A stretch of DNA of 64,000 nucleotides from Algibacter amylolyticus (GCF_014202225.1 NZ_JACHGE010000003.1:124001-188000), one strand, 5' to 3'; counted from the stretch's first letter, positions 16,797 to 26,407 are shown. Program-made: numbers and translations. Notes: generated from the sequence alone by a model not told the origin.

Positions 16797-18440
16797 TTAC
16801 ACTTGTATTATTCCTAAATTAAATGGTTTCTCAATAGGAGCGTGGTTTGCAGCTTCAATACCCATACTAATCCATGTTCTTGTATCTAAAGGATCTATAA
16901 TTGCATCGGTCCAAAGTCTAGCCGCAGCATAATACGGAGACACCTGGTTGTCGTAGCGCTCTTTTATTTTATTATAAAGCTCGTCTTCCTTTTCTTTAGT
17001 AATTTTTTCACCTTGTTTTTCAAGTGATGCTTTTTCAATTTGTAATAACACTTTAGCAGCCGAATTACCACTCATTACAGCAAGTTCTGCACTTGGCCAC
17101 GCAAAAATTAATCTTGGATCATAAGCTTTTCCGCACATAGCGTAATTACCAGCGCCATAACTATTACCTATTATAACTGTAAATTTAGGAACTACAGAGT
17201 TACTAACAGCATTTACCATTTTAGCACCATCTTTTATAATACCTGAGTGCTCGCTTTTACTACCAACCATAAAGCCTGTAACATCTTGTAAAAAGACTAA
17301 AGGTATTTTCTTTTGGTTACAATTGGCAATAAAACGTGTTGCCTTATCGGCAGAATCATTATAAATCACTCCGCCAAATTGCATTTCGGTAGGTTTCGTT
17401 TTAGAGCCTGTCGTTTTTACTAGTTTACGCTGGTTGGCAATAATACCAACAGCCCAACCATCAATTCTAGCATAGCATGTTATTATGGTTTGTCCGTAGC
17501 CAGCTTTATATTCGTCGTATTCCGAGTTATCAACCAAACGTTTAATAATTTCAAACATATCATACTGGTCGGCACGACTTTTTGGAAGAATCCCATAAAT
17601 ATCTTGAGGTTTTTCTTTTGGCTTTTTTGAATCCTTTCGGTTAAAACCAGCCTTATCGTAATCGCCAATTTTATCAATAATATTCTTAATGGTATCTAAA
17701 GCATCGGCATCATCTTTGGCTTTATAATCGGTAACTCCAGACACTTCACAATGTGTTGTTGCGCCTCCTAAAGTTTCATTGTCTATAGTTTCGCCAATAG
17801 CGGCTTTTACTAAGTAACTACCAGCTAGAAATATACTTCCTGTTTTATCTACAATTAAAGCTTCGTCGCTCATAATAGGCAGGTAAGCACCACCAGCAAC
17901 GCAACTACCCATTACGGCAGCTATTTGAGTTATACCCATACTACTCATTAAGGCGTTATTTCTAAATATACGTCCAAAGTGTTCTTTGTCTGGAAATATG
18001 TCATCTTGTAGCGGAAGGTAAACACCTGCTGAATCCACTAAGTAAATGATAGGTAATTTGTTTTCAATAGCCAGTTCTTGCGCCCGTAAATTCTTCTTTC
18101 CAGTAATAGGAAACCAAGCACCTGCCTTAACCGTGGCATCATTAGCAACTACAATACATTGTTTTCCTTTTACATATCCAATCCTTACGACAACACCACC
18201 AGACGGACAACCACCATGTTCTTTATACATGTCTTCGCCTGCAAAAGCGCCTATTTCAATGGATTTAGCCTTAGGATCCAACAAGTAATCAACTCGCTCT
18301 CTAGCCGTCATTTTACCCTTGCTTTTATGTTTTTCAATACGCGATGCACCACCGCCAAGACTTACTTTTGCTAGCCTTCTTTTAAGTTCAGATACTAATA
18401 GTTTATTATGATCTTCGTTCTTATTGAAGTTGATATCCAT
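16797..18440 (-). CDS. Acyl-CoA carboxylase carboxyltransferase (beta) subunit, methylcrotonyl-CoA type
   Basis: A biotin-dependent carboxyltransferase of 547 aa with two crotonase-like halves. The N-terminal half has GKMTARERVDYLLD, GKQCIVVANDATVKAGAWFP and AVMGSCVAGGAYLPIMSDE; the C-terminal half has FLQDVTGFMVGSKSEHSG and VIIGNSYGAGNYAMCGKAYDP. The SDEALIVDKTGSIFLAG stretch resembles methylcrotonyl-CoA more than propionyl-CoA carboxylase, which would place it in leucine breakdown. No biotin carboxylase or biotin carrier gene is next to it, so the partner must be encoded elsewhere. It appears monocistronic. Confidence 0.85.
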   Translation of the reverse strand: MDINFNKNEDHNKLLVSELKRRLAKVSLGGGASRIEKHKSKGKMTARERVDYLLDPKAKSIEIGAFAGEDMYKEHGGCPSGGVVVRIGYVKGKQCIVVANDATVKAGAWFPITGKKNLRAQELAIENKLPIIYLVDSAGVYLPLQDDIFPDKEHFGRIFRNNALMSSMGITQIAAVMGSCVAGGAYLPIMSDEALIVDKTGSIFLAGSYLVKAAIGETIDNETLGGATTHCEVSGVTDYKAKDDADALDTIKNIIDKIGDYDKAGFNRKDSKKPKEKPQDIYGILPKSRADQYDMFEIIKRLVDNSEYDEYKAGYGQTIITCYARIDGWAVGIIANQRKLVKTTGSKTKPTEMQFGGVIYNDSADKATRFIANCNQKKIPLVFLQDVTGFMVGSKSEHSGIIKDGAKMVNAVSNSVVPKFTVIIGNSYGAGNYAMCGKAYDPRLIFAWPSAELAVMSGNSAAKVLLQIEKASLEKQGEKITKEKEDELYNKIKERYDNQVSPYYAAARLWTDAIIDPLDTRTWISMGIEAANHAPIEKPFNLGIIQV

Positions 18441-18584
18441 ACATGATTTTATTTGACACGAATTTACAAAACCTATTTTGGTATTTAAAGTGAATATTTT
18501 GTTAAATAATATTACATGGAAATATATTCCTAGGAAAATAAATATTTTAAACCTATCTTTGTATTATAATTAACAAATTGATTA

Positions 18585-18962
18585 ATGAATAAAAATAAAA
18601 TTATCTATTACATAGCCACAGTAGTGCTATCTATTGTAGTGCTATTTTCTGTAAGCATGTACTTTTTTAAACATGACATGATTAAGGGCGCTTTTACAAG
18701 TTTGGGGTATCCAACATACTTAATTTATCCTTACGCTATTTTAAAATTATTAGGATTGGTAGCGGTTTGGACACCAAGTTTTAAAATACTTAAAGAATGG
18801 GCGTATGCAGGGTTCTTTTACGCTTTTGTTTTAGCTTTTTTTGCCCATGTTATGGTAGAAGATGGCGCACAAGGAACAGCGTTGGTAGCAATTATTGCAC
18901 TAGCCATTTCTTATATATTTAATAGACTAAAAAATAAACCATTAATAAAAACAGATAAATAA
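18585..18962 (+). CDS. DoxX-like family membrane protein
   Basis: A 125-residue protein with four hydrophobic segments and the DoxX_2-type pattern (SLGYPTYLIYPYAILKLLG, EWAYAGFFYAF). Such proteins are found with redox and thiol-stress genes. A TATCTTTG -7 box lies at 18554-18561 without a good upstream TTG. Its TAA overlaps the ATG of the FMN reductase gene by one base, so it starts a four-gene operon with that enzyme, a MarR regulator and a pirin. Confidence 0.8.
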   Translation: MNKNKIIYYIATVVLSIVVLFSVSMYFFKHDMIKGAFTSLGYPTYLIYPYAILKLLGLVAVWTPSFKILKEWAYAGFFYAFVLAFFAHVMVEDGAQGTALVAIIALAISYIFNRLKNKPLIKTDK

Positions 18963-19492
18963 TGAAAAATATACTAGTATTTGCCGGGAGTAACAGTAAA
19001 AACTCAATAAACAAGCAACTGGCCGAATTTACAGCAGGTTTGGTTGATAATGTAAAAACAACAGTATTAGATTTAAACGATTTCAATTTACCATTATACG
19101 GTATAGATTATGAAATTGAGTATGGAATTCCAGAAAACGCTCATAAGTTTTTAGAAGCTATTAAATCTTCCGATGGCATAATATTGTCTTTAGCCGAGCA
19201 TAACGGCGCTTATTCAACCGTGTTTAAAAACCTGTTCGATTGGATGTCTAGAATAAATGGTAAATTATGGAGCGAGAAACCTATGCTTTTAATGGCTACA
19301 TCTCCAGGCGCTAGAGGAGGTGCAACAGTTTTGGAAATCGCTAAAGGTCGTTTTCCTTTTATGGGCGGTCGTATTGTATCAGATTTCAGTTTTCCTTCTT
19401 TTAACGATAATTTTTCAGAAGGATCTATTACAAATCAAGATTTACACACAGCACTTAAAAATAAAGTAGCATTGTTTCAAAACGCATTATAA
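18962..19492 (+). CDS. NAD(P)H-dependent FMN reductase
   Basis: A 176-residue flavodoxin-fold oxidoreductase (PF03358 type). The FMN phosphate loop is AGSNSKNSINKQLA near the N-terminus, the NAPL-like DDFNLPLYG segment follows, and SLAEHNGAYSTVFKNLFDW is the family signature for flavin contact. ATSPGARGGA is the last conserved loop. Translation is coupled to the DoxX gene. The likely job is flavin or quinone reduction under stress, controlled by the downstream MarR. Confidence 0.88.
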   Translation: MKNILVFAGSNSKNSINKQLAEFTAGLVDNVKTTVLDLNDFNLPLYGIDYEIEYGIPENAHKFLEAIKSSDGIILSLAEHNGAYSTVFKNLFDWMSRINGKLWSEKPMLLMATSPGARGGATVLEIAKGRFPFMGGRIVSDFSFPSFNDNFSEGSITNQDLHTALKNKVALFQNAL

Positions 19493-19500
19493 AATAGGAT

Positions 19501-19938
19501 ATGGGAGATTTATCAAAAGAAATTAATTCGAAGTTTGCCAATAATAAGGTAAAGGCTTTGCTGAATATTATTTATACAGCAAATTTGATTTCAACCCGTC
19601 AAAATGAGTTTTTTAAGCCTTTTGGAATTTCGCCTCAGCAGTATAATATTTTAAGAATTTTAAAGGGCGCTAAAGGTCCATTAAAAGTTCAAACTATAAA
19701 GGAAAGAATGTTAGAGCGTTCTCCAAATGCCACACGATTAATGGATAAGTTGTGCGCAAAGGGTTATATAGAGCGTTGCGCTTCTAAGGAGGATAGGCGT
19801 GTGGTTAAAATTACAATTACTAAGGCTGGATTAGATTTTTTAGAAACCATTCCTATACATTCTCATAGTGAATTTTTAAAAAATTTAACCGAAGAAGAAG
19901 CAGAACAGCTAAGTAATTTATTAGATAAAATGAGATAA
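19501..19938 (+). CDS. MarR family transcriptional regulator
   Basis: A 145-residue winged-helix repressor. The recognition region reads FGISPQQYNILRIL, then RSPNATRLMDKLCAKGYIER, with the wing CASKEDRRVVKITITKAG. Two cysteines (in DKLCAKG and ERCASKE) flank the wing and could sense oxidants, though that is only an inference. It lies eight bases after the FMN reductase gene, the usual arrangement for an autoregulating MarR controlling its own operon. Confidence 0.92.
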   Translation: MGDLSKEINSKFANNKVKALLNIIYTANLISTRQNEFFKPFGISPQQYNILRILKGAKGPLKVQTIKERMLERSPNATRLMDKLCAKGYIERCASKEDRRVVKITITKAGLDFLETIPIHSHSEFLKNLTEEEAEQLSNLLDKMR

Positions 19939-19954
19939 TTAAAAACAGTTTACA

Positions 19955-20674
19955 ATGAAAACAGTAATTCATAAAGCAGAAAGTAGAGGATTTGCAAATC
20001 ATGGTTGGTTACAAGCTAATCATTCATTTAGTTTTGCCAGTTATTTTGATAAGGAAAAAGTGCAATTTGGTGCTTTGCGTGTGCTTAATGATGATGTTAT
20101 TGCGCCTAAAATGGGGTTTGGTACACATCCGCATAACAATATGGAAATTATTACTATTCCTTTATCTGGCGTGCTTAAACATAGAGATTCTATGCATAAT
20201 GAATGGCAAGCTGTTTTACCAGGTGAAGTTCAAATTATGTCGGCAGGAATAGGCGTTGAACACTCTGAAATTAACGGGTCTAACACCGAGCATTTAAGTT
20301 TGTTTCAAATATGGGTTATTCCTAATAAAGAGGACGTTACTCCGCGATACGACCAAAAAACCTTTGACGCAGAAGGAAGAAAAAATAAGCTTCAGACTTT
20401 AGTGAGTTCGATAAATGAAACTCATGAAGGAAGTTTAAAAATTCATCAAGATGCTTTAATTTCTAGAATAGACCTAGATAAAGGTGAAACGTTCGAATAT
20501 CAACTAAAAAGTGAAAATCATGGTGTTTATGTTATGACCATTTTTGGCAAGCATTCAATTAATGAAAATGAGCTTAATACTAGAGATGCTATGGGTATAT
20601 CTGATACTTCTATTTTTAAAATTGAAACTATAGAAGACTCAGGGCTTTTATTTATTGAAGTTCCTATTAATTAA
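19955..20674 (+). CDS. Pirin family protein
   Basis: A bicupin of 239 aa. The N-terminal cupin has the metal ligands in GTHPHNNMEIITIPLSG and, later, the AGIGVEHSEIN histidine and glutamate. RGFANHGWLQANHSFSFASY is the pirin N-terminal signature. Bacterial pirins of this type include quercetin dioxygenases and redox-responsive proteins. Last gene of the DoxX operon, with a strong terminator following. Confidence 0.92.
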   Translation: MKTVIHKAESRGFANHGWLQANHSFSFASYFDKEKVQFGALRVLNDDVIAPKMGFGTHPHNNMEIITIPLSGVLKHRDSMHNEWQAVLPGEVQIMSAGIGVEHSEINGSNTEHLSLFQIWVIPNKEDVTPRYDQKTFDAEGRKNKLQTLVSSINETHEGSLKIHQDALISRIDLDKGETFEYQLKSENHGVYVMTIFGKHSINENELNTRDAMGISDTSIFKIETIEDSGLLFIEVPIN

Positions 20675-20693
20675 TAAAATTTTATTAAAAGTT

Positions 20694-20722
20694 AAAAAGC
20701 ATCCAATTTGGATGCTTTTTTT
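20694..20722 (+). terminator. Intrinsic terminator after pirin gene
   Basis: AAAAAGCATCC and GGATGCTTTTTT form an 11-bp stem around a 5-base loop, ending in a T run. Confidence 0.9.
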
Positions 20723-20777
20723 ATTTAAAACTACGATATTTGCTTTTCAACTAACCAATTATAAATACGAAAAGATT

Positions 20778-20960
20778 ATGGCGATGAATAAAAACACAGT
20801 TTTAGCTTGGGCTACATGGATAATGATTTCAATGGGGCTTTTGCTAATGGGACTAGGCGCATTTAGGTACGACGACGTTGCAGGATGGGGCTTTGGTGCT
20901 GTAGGTTTAGGCTTTTTTGCTGTGGCATGGGTGTTTAATGCATTAAAAGGTCGTGTATAG
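20778..20960 (+). CDS. CAL67264-family small membrane protein
   Basis: The open frame extends upstream to 20655, but the upstream part runs through the terminator, so the real start is the ATG at 20778 (MAMNKNTVLAWATW). The 60-residue product has two hydrophobic spans separated by FRYDDVAGWGFG and ends NALKGRV. I recall this protein as a conserved flavobacterial family (CAL67264) found next to ettA, as here. Function unknown. Confidence 0.75.
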   Translation: MAMNKNTVLAWATWIMISMGLLLMGLGAFRYDDVAGWGFGAVGLGFFAVAWVFNALKGRV

Positions 20961-20996
20961 CGATGTTATTAAATTAATTAATTATTACAAATTACA

Positions 20997-22688
20997 ATGA
21001 GTGACGATAAGAAAGTAATTTTTTCAATGTCTGGTTTAACCAAGACATTCCCTGGTGCCAATACACCAGTTTTAAAAAATATTTATTTAAGCTTTTTTTA
21101 TGGAGCTAAAATTGGAATTTTAGGTCTTAATGGTTCTGGTAAATCAACCTTACTTAAAATTATTGCAGGTGTAGATAAAAATTTTCAAGGCGATGTAACC
21201 TTTTTGCAAGATTACTCGGTTGGTTATTTGGAACAAGAACCACAATTGGACGACGATAAAACGGTTATGGAAGTGGTTCGTGAAGGTGCAGCCGAAACCG
21301 TTGCTATTCTTGATGAATATAATAAAATTAACAACCAATTTGGTTTGGAAGAAGTATATTCTAACCCAGATAAAATGGAAAAGTTAATGGCTAGACAAGC
21401 CGAATTGCAAGATCAAATTGATGCTGCAGGGGCGTGGGAGTTAGATACCAAATTAGAAATTGCTATGGATGCGTTACGTACTCCAGATGGCGATAAAAAA
21501 ATAGGAGTACTTTCTGGAGGTGAAAAGCGCCGTGTGGCTTTATGTCGTTTACTTTTAAAAGAACCAGATGTATTACTTTTAGATGAGCCTACCAATCACT
21601 TAGACGCAGAATCGGTACATTGGTTAGAGCATCATTTAGCACAGTATAAAGGAACTGTTATTGCTGTAACGCACGATAGATACTTTTTAGATAATGTTGC
21701 TGGATGGATTTTAGAGTTAGATAGAGGTGAAGGTATCCCATGGAAAGGGAATTACTCATCTTGGTTAGACCAAAAATCTAAACGTATGGCACAAGAAAGT
21801 AAAACAGCTTCTAAACGTCAAAAAACGTTAGAACGTGAGCTAGATTGGGTACGTCAAGGAGCCAAAGGACGTCAAACCAAGCAAAAAGCACGTTTAAAAA
21901 ATTACGATAAGTTAATGAGTCAAGATCAAAAACAACTTGATGAAAAACTTGAAATATACATACCAAACGGACCGCGTTTAGGAACCAATGTAATTGAGGC
22001 CAAAGGAGTTGCCAAAGGGTATGATGATAAATTATTATACGACGATTTAAACTTTAATTTACCACAAGCAGGAATTGTTGGTGTTATTGGACCAAATGGT
22101 GCTGGTAAAACCACAATTTTTAGAATGATAATGGGAGAGGAAACGCCAGATAAAGGTGAGTTTACCGTTGGTGAAACAGCAAAACTAGCTTATGTGGATC
22201 AAAAGCATTCTAATATAGATCCAGAGAAAACCATTTGGCAAAACTTTAGTGATGAGCAAGAGTTGGTTATGATGGGAGGAAAAGAAGTAAATTCTAGAGC
22301 CTATTTAAGCAGATTTAACTTCTCTGGCGGCGAGCAAAATAAAAAAGTAAAATTACTTTCTGGTGGAGAACGTAACCGTTTGCATTTAGCTATGACGCTT
22401 AAAGAAGAAGGTAACGTATTACTTTTAGATGAGCCAACAAATGATCTTGATGTTAATACGTTAAGAGCTTTAGAAGAAGGTTTAGAAAACTTTGCAGGTT
22501 GTGCTGTAGTTATTAGTCACGACCGTTGGTTTTTAGATAGAATATGTACTCATATTTTAGCTTTTGAAGGCGATAGTCAGGTATATTTCTTCGAAGGTAG
22601 TTTTTCTGATTATGAAGAAAACAAAAAGAAACGTCTTGGTGGCGATTTAATGCCGAAGCGTATTAAATACAGAAAATTAGTAAGATAA
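20997..22688 (+). CDS. ettA: Energy-dependent translational throttle protein EttA (ABC-F ATPase)
   Basis: A cytosolic ABC-F protein of 563 aa that binds the ribosomal E site and gates early elongation according to energy state. Two ABC domains are present: Walker A GLNGSGKSTLLK (about residue 42) and GPNGAGKTTIFR (about 365), signatures LSGGEKRRVALC and LSGGERNRLHLA, and Walker B VLLLDEPTNHLD and VLLLDEPTNDLD. The linker contains RQGAKGRQTKQKARL. It follows the CAL67264 gene by 36 bases and ends in a strong terminator. Confidence 0.97.
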   Translation: MSDDKKVIFSMSGLTKTFPGANTPVLKNIYLSFFYGAKIGILGLNGSGKSTLLKIIAGVDKNFQGDVTFLQDYSVGYLEQEPQLDDDKTVMEVVREGAAETVAILDEYNKINNQFGLEEVYSNPDKMEKLMARQAELQDQIDAAGAWELDTKLEIAMDALRTPDGDKKIGVLSGGEKRRVALCRLLLKEPDVLLLDEPTNHLDAESVHWLEHHLAQYKGTVIAVTHDRYFLDNVAGWILELDRGEGIPWKGNYSSWLDQKSKRMAQESKTASKRQKTLERELDWVRQGAKGRQTKQKARLKNYDKLMSQDQKQLDEKLEIYIPNGPRLGTNVIEAKGVAKGYDDKLLYDDLNFNLPQAGIVGVIGPNGAGKTTIFRMIMGEETPDKGEFTVGETAKLAYVDQKHSNIDPEKTIWQNFSDEQELVMMGGKEVNSRAYLSRFNFSGGEQNKKVKLLSGGERNRLHLAMTLKEEGNVLLLDEPTNDLDVNTLRALEEGLENFAGCAVVISHDRWFLDRICTHILAFEGDSQVYFFEGSFSDYEENKKKRLGGDLMPKRIKYRKLVR

Positions 22689-22703
22689 TTTTATTAGAAA
22701 TAT

Positions 22704-22735
22704 AAAAAAGGCTCACGTTTACGTGAGCCTTTTTT
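22704..22735 (+). terminator. Intrinsic terminator after ettA
   Basis: AAAAAAGGCTCACG and CGTGAGCCTTTTTT form a long perfect stem with a 4-base loop. It can also act for the convergent dehydrogenase gene, whose stop is about 20 bases away. Confidence 0.92.
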
Positions 22736-22755
22736 GTTTTGTAAATCCAACTAGT

Positions 22756-24123
22756 TTAATCTATCCAAATAGATTTAGTATTGGTAAATTCTCGAATTCC
22801 ATAACCAGAAAGTTCTCTACCATAACCACTAGTTTTTATACCTCCAAAAGGCATTCTAGGATCCGAAACCACTAATTTATTTACAAAACTGTTTCCAGCT
22901 TCTAATTGTAGAGCTACTTTTTCGCCTCTAATATTATTTTTGGTTATAACACCAGAACCTAACCCGAATTTCGAATTATTTGCAAGTTCTATGGCATGTT
23001 TTTCGTCTTTTGCTTTTATTACAGATGCCACAGGGCCAAATAATTCTTCATCAAAAGCTTCCATGCCTGATTCTAGATTGGATATAATGGTGGCTGGGTA
23101 ATAGGCACCGGTTCTGTCTGGTATGGTTCCTCCAAGTATTAATTTTCCGCCTTGGCTAATTGTTTTTTCTACTTGTTTGTGCAATTCGTCTCTTAAATCT
23201 ACTCGTGCTAACGGACCGTAATAGGTATCTTCATCTGTTGGATCTCCCATTTTAGCCGCGTTCATTTTTTCTTTAAATAATTCTAGAAAATCGTTGTAAA
23301 TAGCGTCTAAAACAATAAATCGTTTGGCTGCAATACAAGTTTGGCCATTGTTCTGTAATCGGCCATAAGTAGCTAAATCTGTAGCTTCTTCTAAATCGGC
23401 ATCATCTAATATAATGTAAGCATCGCTACCACCTAATTCTAATACAGATTTCTTTAAGTTTTTACCTGCAATTGCTGCTACCGATTGTCCTGCAGGCGCA
23501 CTTCCTGTTAAGGTTACTGCAACAATGTGCTTGTTTTCTATAATAGATTCAACATGATCTGAACTTACATTTAAATTACTAAAAATTGCTTTTGGAAATC
23601 CGGCTTCCTGTAATGCATTTTCTAGAGCAAAGGCGCAACCTTGTACATTCGAGGCGTGTTTTAAAACAGCTGTATTTCCTGCCATTAATGCAGGAGCTAA
23701 GAACCGTATAACCTGATAAAACGGAAAATTCCATGGCATAATGGCTAAAATAACGCCTATAGGTTGAAATGTGACGTAGCTTTTGCTAGCTTCGGTTTTA
23801 ACGGGTTCATTGGCTAATAATGCTTCGGTATGTTCTGCATAGTAACGACAAATTTTAGCGCATTTTTCTATTTCTTTTCTAGCTTGTTCTATAGGTTTTC
23901 CCATTTCTTGGGTGGCCAACTGCGCATATTCTTCATGGCGTTTATCAAATACCTCGGCAAGTTTAGTCATGAGGTTACTACGCTCTGTAAACGATGTTTT
24001 TTTCCATGATTTAAATGCGGTACCGGCTTTTTCTAAGTGCTCTTCAGTTTCAGATACTGTTAAACGATTATATGTTTTTATAGGGGTTTCTGTAGCTGGA
24101 TTTATTGTGGTTATTGTGCTCAT
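22756..24123 (-). CDS. NAD(P)-dependent succinate-semialdehyde dehydrogenase
   Basis: An aldehyde dehydrogenase of 455 aa in the short GabD/Sad group, which oxidises succinate semialdehyde to succinate. Key parts are [13 protein letters not shown], the cofactor loop [11 protein letters not shown], the general-base glutamate in [11 protein letters not shown], the nucleophile cysteine in [11 protein letters not shown], and the closing [15 protein letters not shown]. Its ATG overlaps the stop of the TPP enzyme upstream by one base (TAATG). The pairing is informative: together they could convert 2-oxoglutarate to succinate. Confidence 0.9.
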   Translation of the reverse strand: MSTITTINPATETPIKTYNRLTVSETEEHLEKAGTAFKSWKKTSFTERSNLMTKLAEVFDKRHEEYAQLATQEMGKPIEQARKEIEKCAKICRYYAEHTEALLANEPVKTEASKSYVTFQPIGVILAIMPWNFPFYQVIRFLAPALMAGNTAVLKHASNVQGCAFALENALQEAGFPKAIFSNLNVSSDHVESIIENKHIVAVTLTGSAPAGQSVAAIAGKNLKKSVLELGGSDAYIILDDADLEEATDLATYGRLQNNGQTCIAAKRFIVLDAIYNDFLELFKEKMNAAKMGDPTDEDTYYGPLARVDLRDELHKQVEKTISQGGKLILGGTIPDRTGAYYPATIISNLESGMEAFDEELFGPVASVIKAKDEKHAIELANNSKFGLGSGVITKNNIRGEKVALQLEAGNSFVNKLVVSDPRMPFGGIKTSGYGRELSGYGIREFTNTKSIWID

Positions 24124-25778
24124 TATTTTATGTTTTTTGAAAATTCTTTAAGTATTACATTCAGTATTTCATGGTTTAGCGAATAATCTACAGCTAAATC
24201 AATGACTTGAACGCCCTTGGCTGTTAATGCTTCTTCTAAATTAGAAGTAAATTCTTTAACCGATTTTGGCTGATAGCCTGTGGCTCCAAAGCTTTCAGCA
24301 TATTTAACAAAATCAGGGTTTTTATAGTCTAATCCGTATTTAGGAAATCCTTCACCTTCTTGTTTCCATTGTATCATGCCGTAAGCATTGTCATTTAAAA
24401 TAATAACAACCAAATCCAATTGTAATCTTACAGCAGTTTCAAGTTCTTGCGAGTTCATCATAAAACCGCCATCGCCATTAATTGAAATTACTTTTTTATC
24501 GGGATACAATTCTTTTGCCATTATAGCAGAAGGTAATCCTGCGCCCATAGTTGCTAAAGCATTATCTAAAATAAGACTATTTTGAACATATGCCGGATAA
24601 TTTCTAGCAAACCAAATTTTATAAATACCATTATCTAAGGTCACAATGCCATCGTCTGGTAACGCATGTCTAACCAATTTTACTAAGCGTTGCGGTAAAA
24701 TAGGGAAGCGGTCGTCATCTTCATATTTCATTAAATGTGCAGATACATTATCTCTAACCTTAAAAAACACTTCGTTATCCCACGATTTAGCATCTGGTTT
24801 TAAAGCTTCGGCAAGATTTTTAACGCTACCAGCAATATCACCAATAACATTATAATGCGGAAAATAAAGTTGATCTATTTCTGCTGCAAAATAGTTAACA
24901 TGAATAACGTTTTGGTTGCTTGAATTTTCCATTATAAATGGTGGTTTTTCTATAGTATCATGACCAACATTAATTATTAAATCGGCTTTATGGATGGCTT
25001 CATGCAGAAAATCATCATCAGAAAGTGCAGCGGTACCTAAGTAAAGTGGATTACGCTCATCAATAATACCTTTTCCCATTTGTGTGTTAAAAAACGGAAT
25101 TTGTAAGCTGTTAACAAAATGAGTTAATGCTTTACTTGCCCGTTTTCTGTTGGCACCAGCGCCAATAAGTAATAAGGGCATTTTCGCATTTCTTACCATG
25201 TTGGCGGCATGATTTATAACGGCTTTTCCAGCATAAGGAATTTTATAATCAACAACATCAAATATTTTAGGGTCTGTAACATCTTCTTGGGCAACATCTT
25301 CGGGCAACTCAATATGTACGGCTCCAGGGCGTTCTTCACCAGAAACTCTAAACGCCTCTCTAATTATGGCAGGAATGTGCTCGCCATAAGTAATTTGTTT
25401 TGTGTATTTGGTTAAAGGCTGCATCATTTCTACAACATCAATAATTTGAAACTTACCTTGTTTACTACTTTTAATAGGTTTTTGTCCGGTAATCATTACC
25501 ATGGGCATTGCGCCTAATTGTCCGTAAGCAGCTGTGGTTACTAAATTGGTGGCTCCAGGGCCTAAGGTTGATAAACATACCCCAGGTTTTCCTGTTAATC
25601 GCCCATAAGTGGCTGCCATAAAACCGGCTCCTTGTTCGTGCCTAGTTAATACAAATTTTATTTTATCAGAGGTTCTAATAGATTCTAATATATCTAGATT
25701 TTCTTCACCAGGAAGGCCAAAAATATATTCTACACCTTCGTTTTCTAGTGCTTTAATAAACAAATCTGATGCTTTCAT
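24123..25778 (-). CDS. Acetolactate-synthase-like TPP enzyme; candidate 2-oxoglutarate decarboxylase
   Basis: A three-domain thiamine-diphosphate enzyme of 551 aa. The PYR domain has FGLPGEENLD and TRHEQGAGFMAATYGRLTG (catalytic glutamate region), and the PP domain has the GDGG...NDN-type binding motif in INGDGGFMMNSQELETA and LNDNAYGMIQWK. Annotation pipelines would call it acetolactate synthase large subunit, but there is no ilvN, ilvC or ilvD nearby and its stop overlaps the start of succinate-semialdehyde dehydrogenase. The same pairing is known in cyanobacteria, where the acetolactate-synthase-like enzyme is a 2-oxoglutarate decarboxylase. Catabolic acetolactate synthase remains possible. 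Confidence 0.8.
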   Translation of the reverse strand: MKASDLFIKALENEGVEYIFGLPGEENLDILESIRTSDKIKFVLTRHEQGAGFMAATYGRLTGKPGVCLSTLGPGATNLVTTAAYGQLGAMPMVMITGQKPIKSSKQGKFQIIDVVEMMQPLTKYTKQITYGEHIPAIIREAFRVSGEERPGAVHIELPEDVAQEDVTDPKIFDVVDYKIPYAGKAVINHAANMVRNAKMPLLLIGAGANRKRASKALTHFVNSLQIPFFNTQMGKGIIDERNPLYLGTAALSDDDFLHEAIHKADLIINVGHDTIEKPPFIMENSSNQNVIHVNYFAAEIDQLYFPHYNVIGDIAGSVKNLAEALKPDAKSWDNEVFFKVRDNVSAHLMKYEDDDRFPILPQRLVKLVRHALPDDGIVTLDNGIYKIWFARNYPAYVQNSLILDNALATMGAGLPSAIMAKELYPDKKVISINGDGGFMMNSQELETAVRLQLDLVVIILNDNAYGMIQWKQEGEGFPKYGLDYKNPDFVKYAESFGATGYQPKSVKEFTSNLEEALTAKGVQVIDLAVDYSLNHEILNVILKEFSKNIK

Positions 25779-25943
25779 AAATCATTCTTTTTTTGCGTTC
25801 AATCAAAACTAAAGCAAAAGAAATTTTAAAGTTGACTTAATAAATAGAAACTTTAATGCATTTAGAAATTATAGCATTTTATTTAAGTAATAAAGTATAA
25901 GGGAATAGAAGGAAAAATGAATATGAAGGGTGTAAGAAGGCGT

Positions 25944-26150
25944 TTATTTTTGTTTATAAATATGGTCTGTACCCATTTTATAATCCAAATTAACCTCAAT
26001 ATTTTTAATGTTTTCAAAATTATCATTAAAGGTCTTTAACTCTTTTTTAATAGAGGCTTCATGTTCATTAACATATAAAAAACGCTTAGCCATTAATGCT
26101 ATTAAAATAACAATAATTACAAAAATGGTAGTTAAAATATAAAAAAGCAT
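25944..26150 (-). CDS. Small single-span membrane protein (68 aa)
   Basis: An N-terminal hydrophobic span (LFYILTTIFVIIVILIALM) is followed by a charged tail of about 45 residues with coiled-coil tendency (EASIKKELKTFNDNFENI). No family recognised. It begins 14 bases after the stop of another small membrane protein gene, so the two are one unit, divergent from the AAA cluster. Confidence 0.55.
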   Translation of the reverse strand: MLFYILTTIFVIIVILIALMAKRFLYVNEHEASIKKELKTFNDNFENIKNIEVNLDYKMGTDHIYKQK

Positions 26151-26164
26151 TGCATATTAAGTTT

Positions 26165-26407
26165 TTAGTTACCGCCGTACATATGGCCATCGGTAAAATC
26201 TTTATACGAGTCGTCGGTATTCTCAGAACTCCTAGTACTCATAGCTTCTAAACGCTCATTTTCCTTTTTTAATTTATAAGATTTTCGCACACCAAGAAGT
26301 AAAAGTATTCCGAAAAATACCGTAATTACAACAAGTAGCATAACTATACTAGACTCACTAATTAAAGAGAAGGCTGCAAAATTGGTAAGTTTAATTTTTA
26401 GTAGCAT
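26165..26407 (-). CDS. Small membrane protein (80 aa)
   Basis: One strong hydrophobic span (VMLLVVITVFFGILLLLG, about residues 22-40) precedes a basic-acidic helix (KSYKLKKENERLEAM) and a polar tail ending FTDGHMYGGN. The start could also be the internal ATG at residue 23. A TATATTTG -7 box on the minus strand (26445-26438) lies 31 bases upstream of the start. It is first in a two-gene unit with the 68-aa membrane protein and is divergent from the coiled-coil gene. No known family. Confidence 0.55.
   Translation of the reverse strand: MLLKIKLTNFAAFSLISESSIVMLLVVITVFFGILLLLGVRKSYKLKKENERLEAMSTRSSENTDDSYKDFTDGHMYGGN

Noticed and set aside
20655-20777. N-terminal extension of the CAL67264-type gene
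   Set aside because: The extension is translated from the upstream terminator hairpin; the ATG at 20778 gives the family-length protein.
24123-25778. Valine/isoleucine acetolactate synthase (ilvB)
   Set aside because: No ilvN, ilvC, ilvD or leu genes nearby, and the overlap with a succinate-semialdehyde dehydrogenase suggests another reaction; kept only as an alternative.
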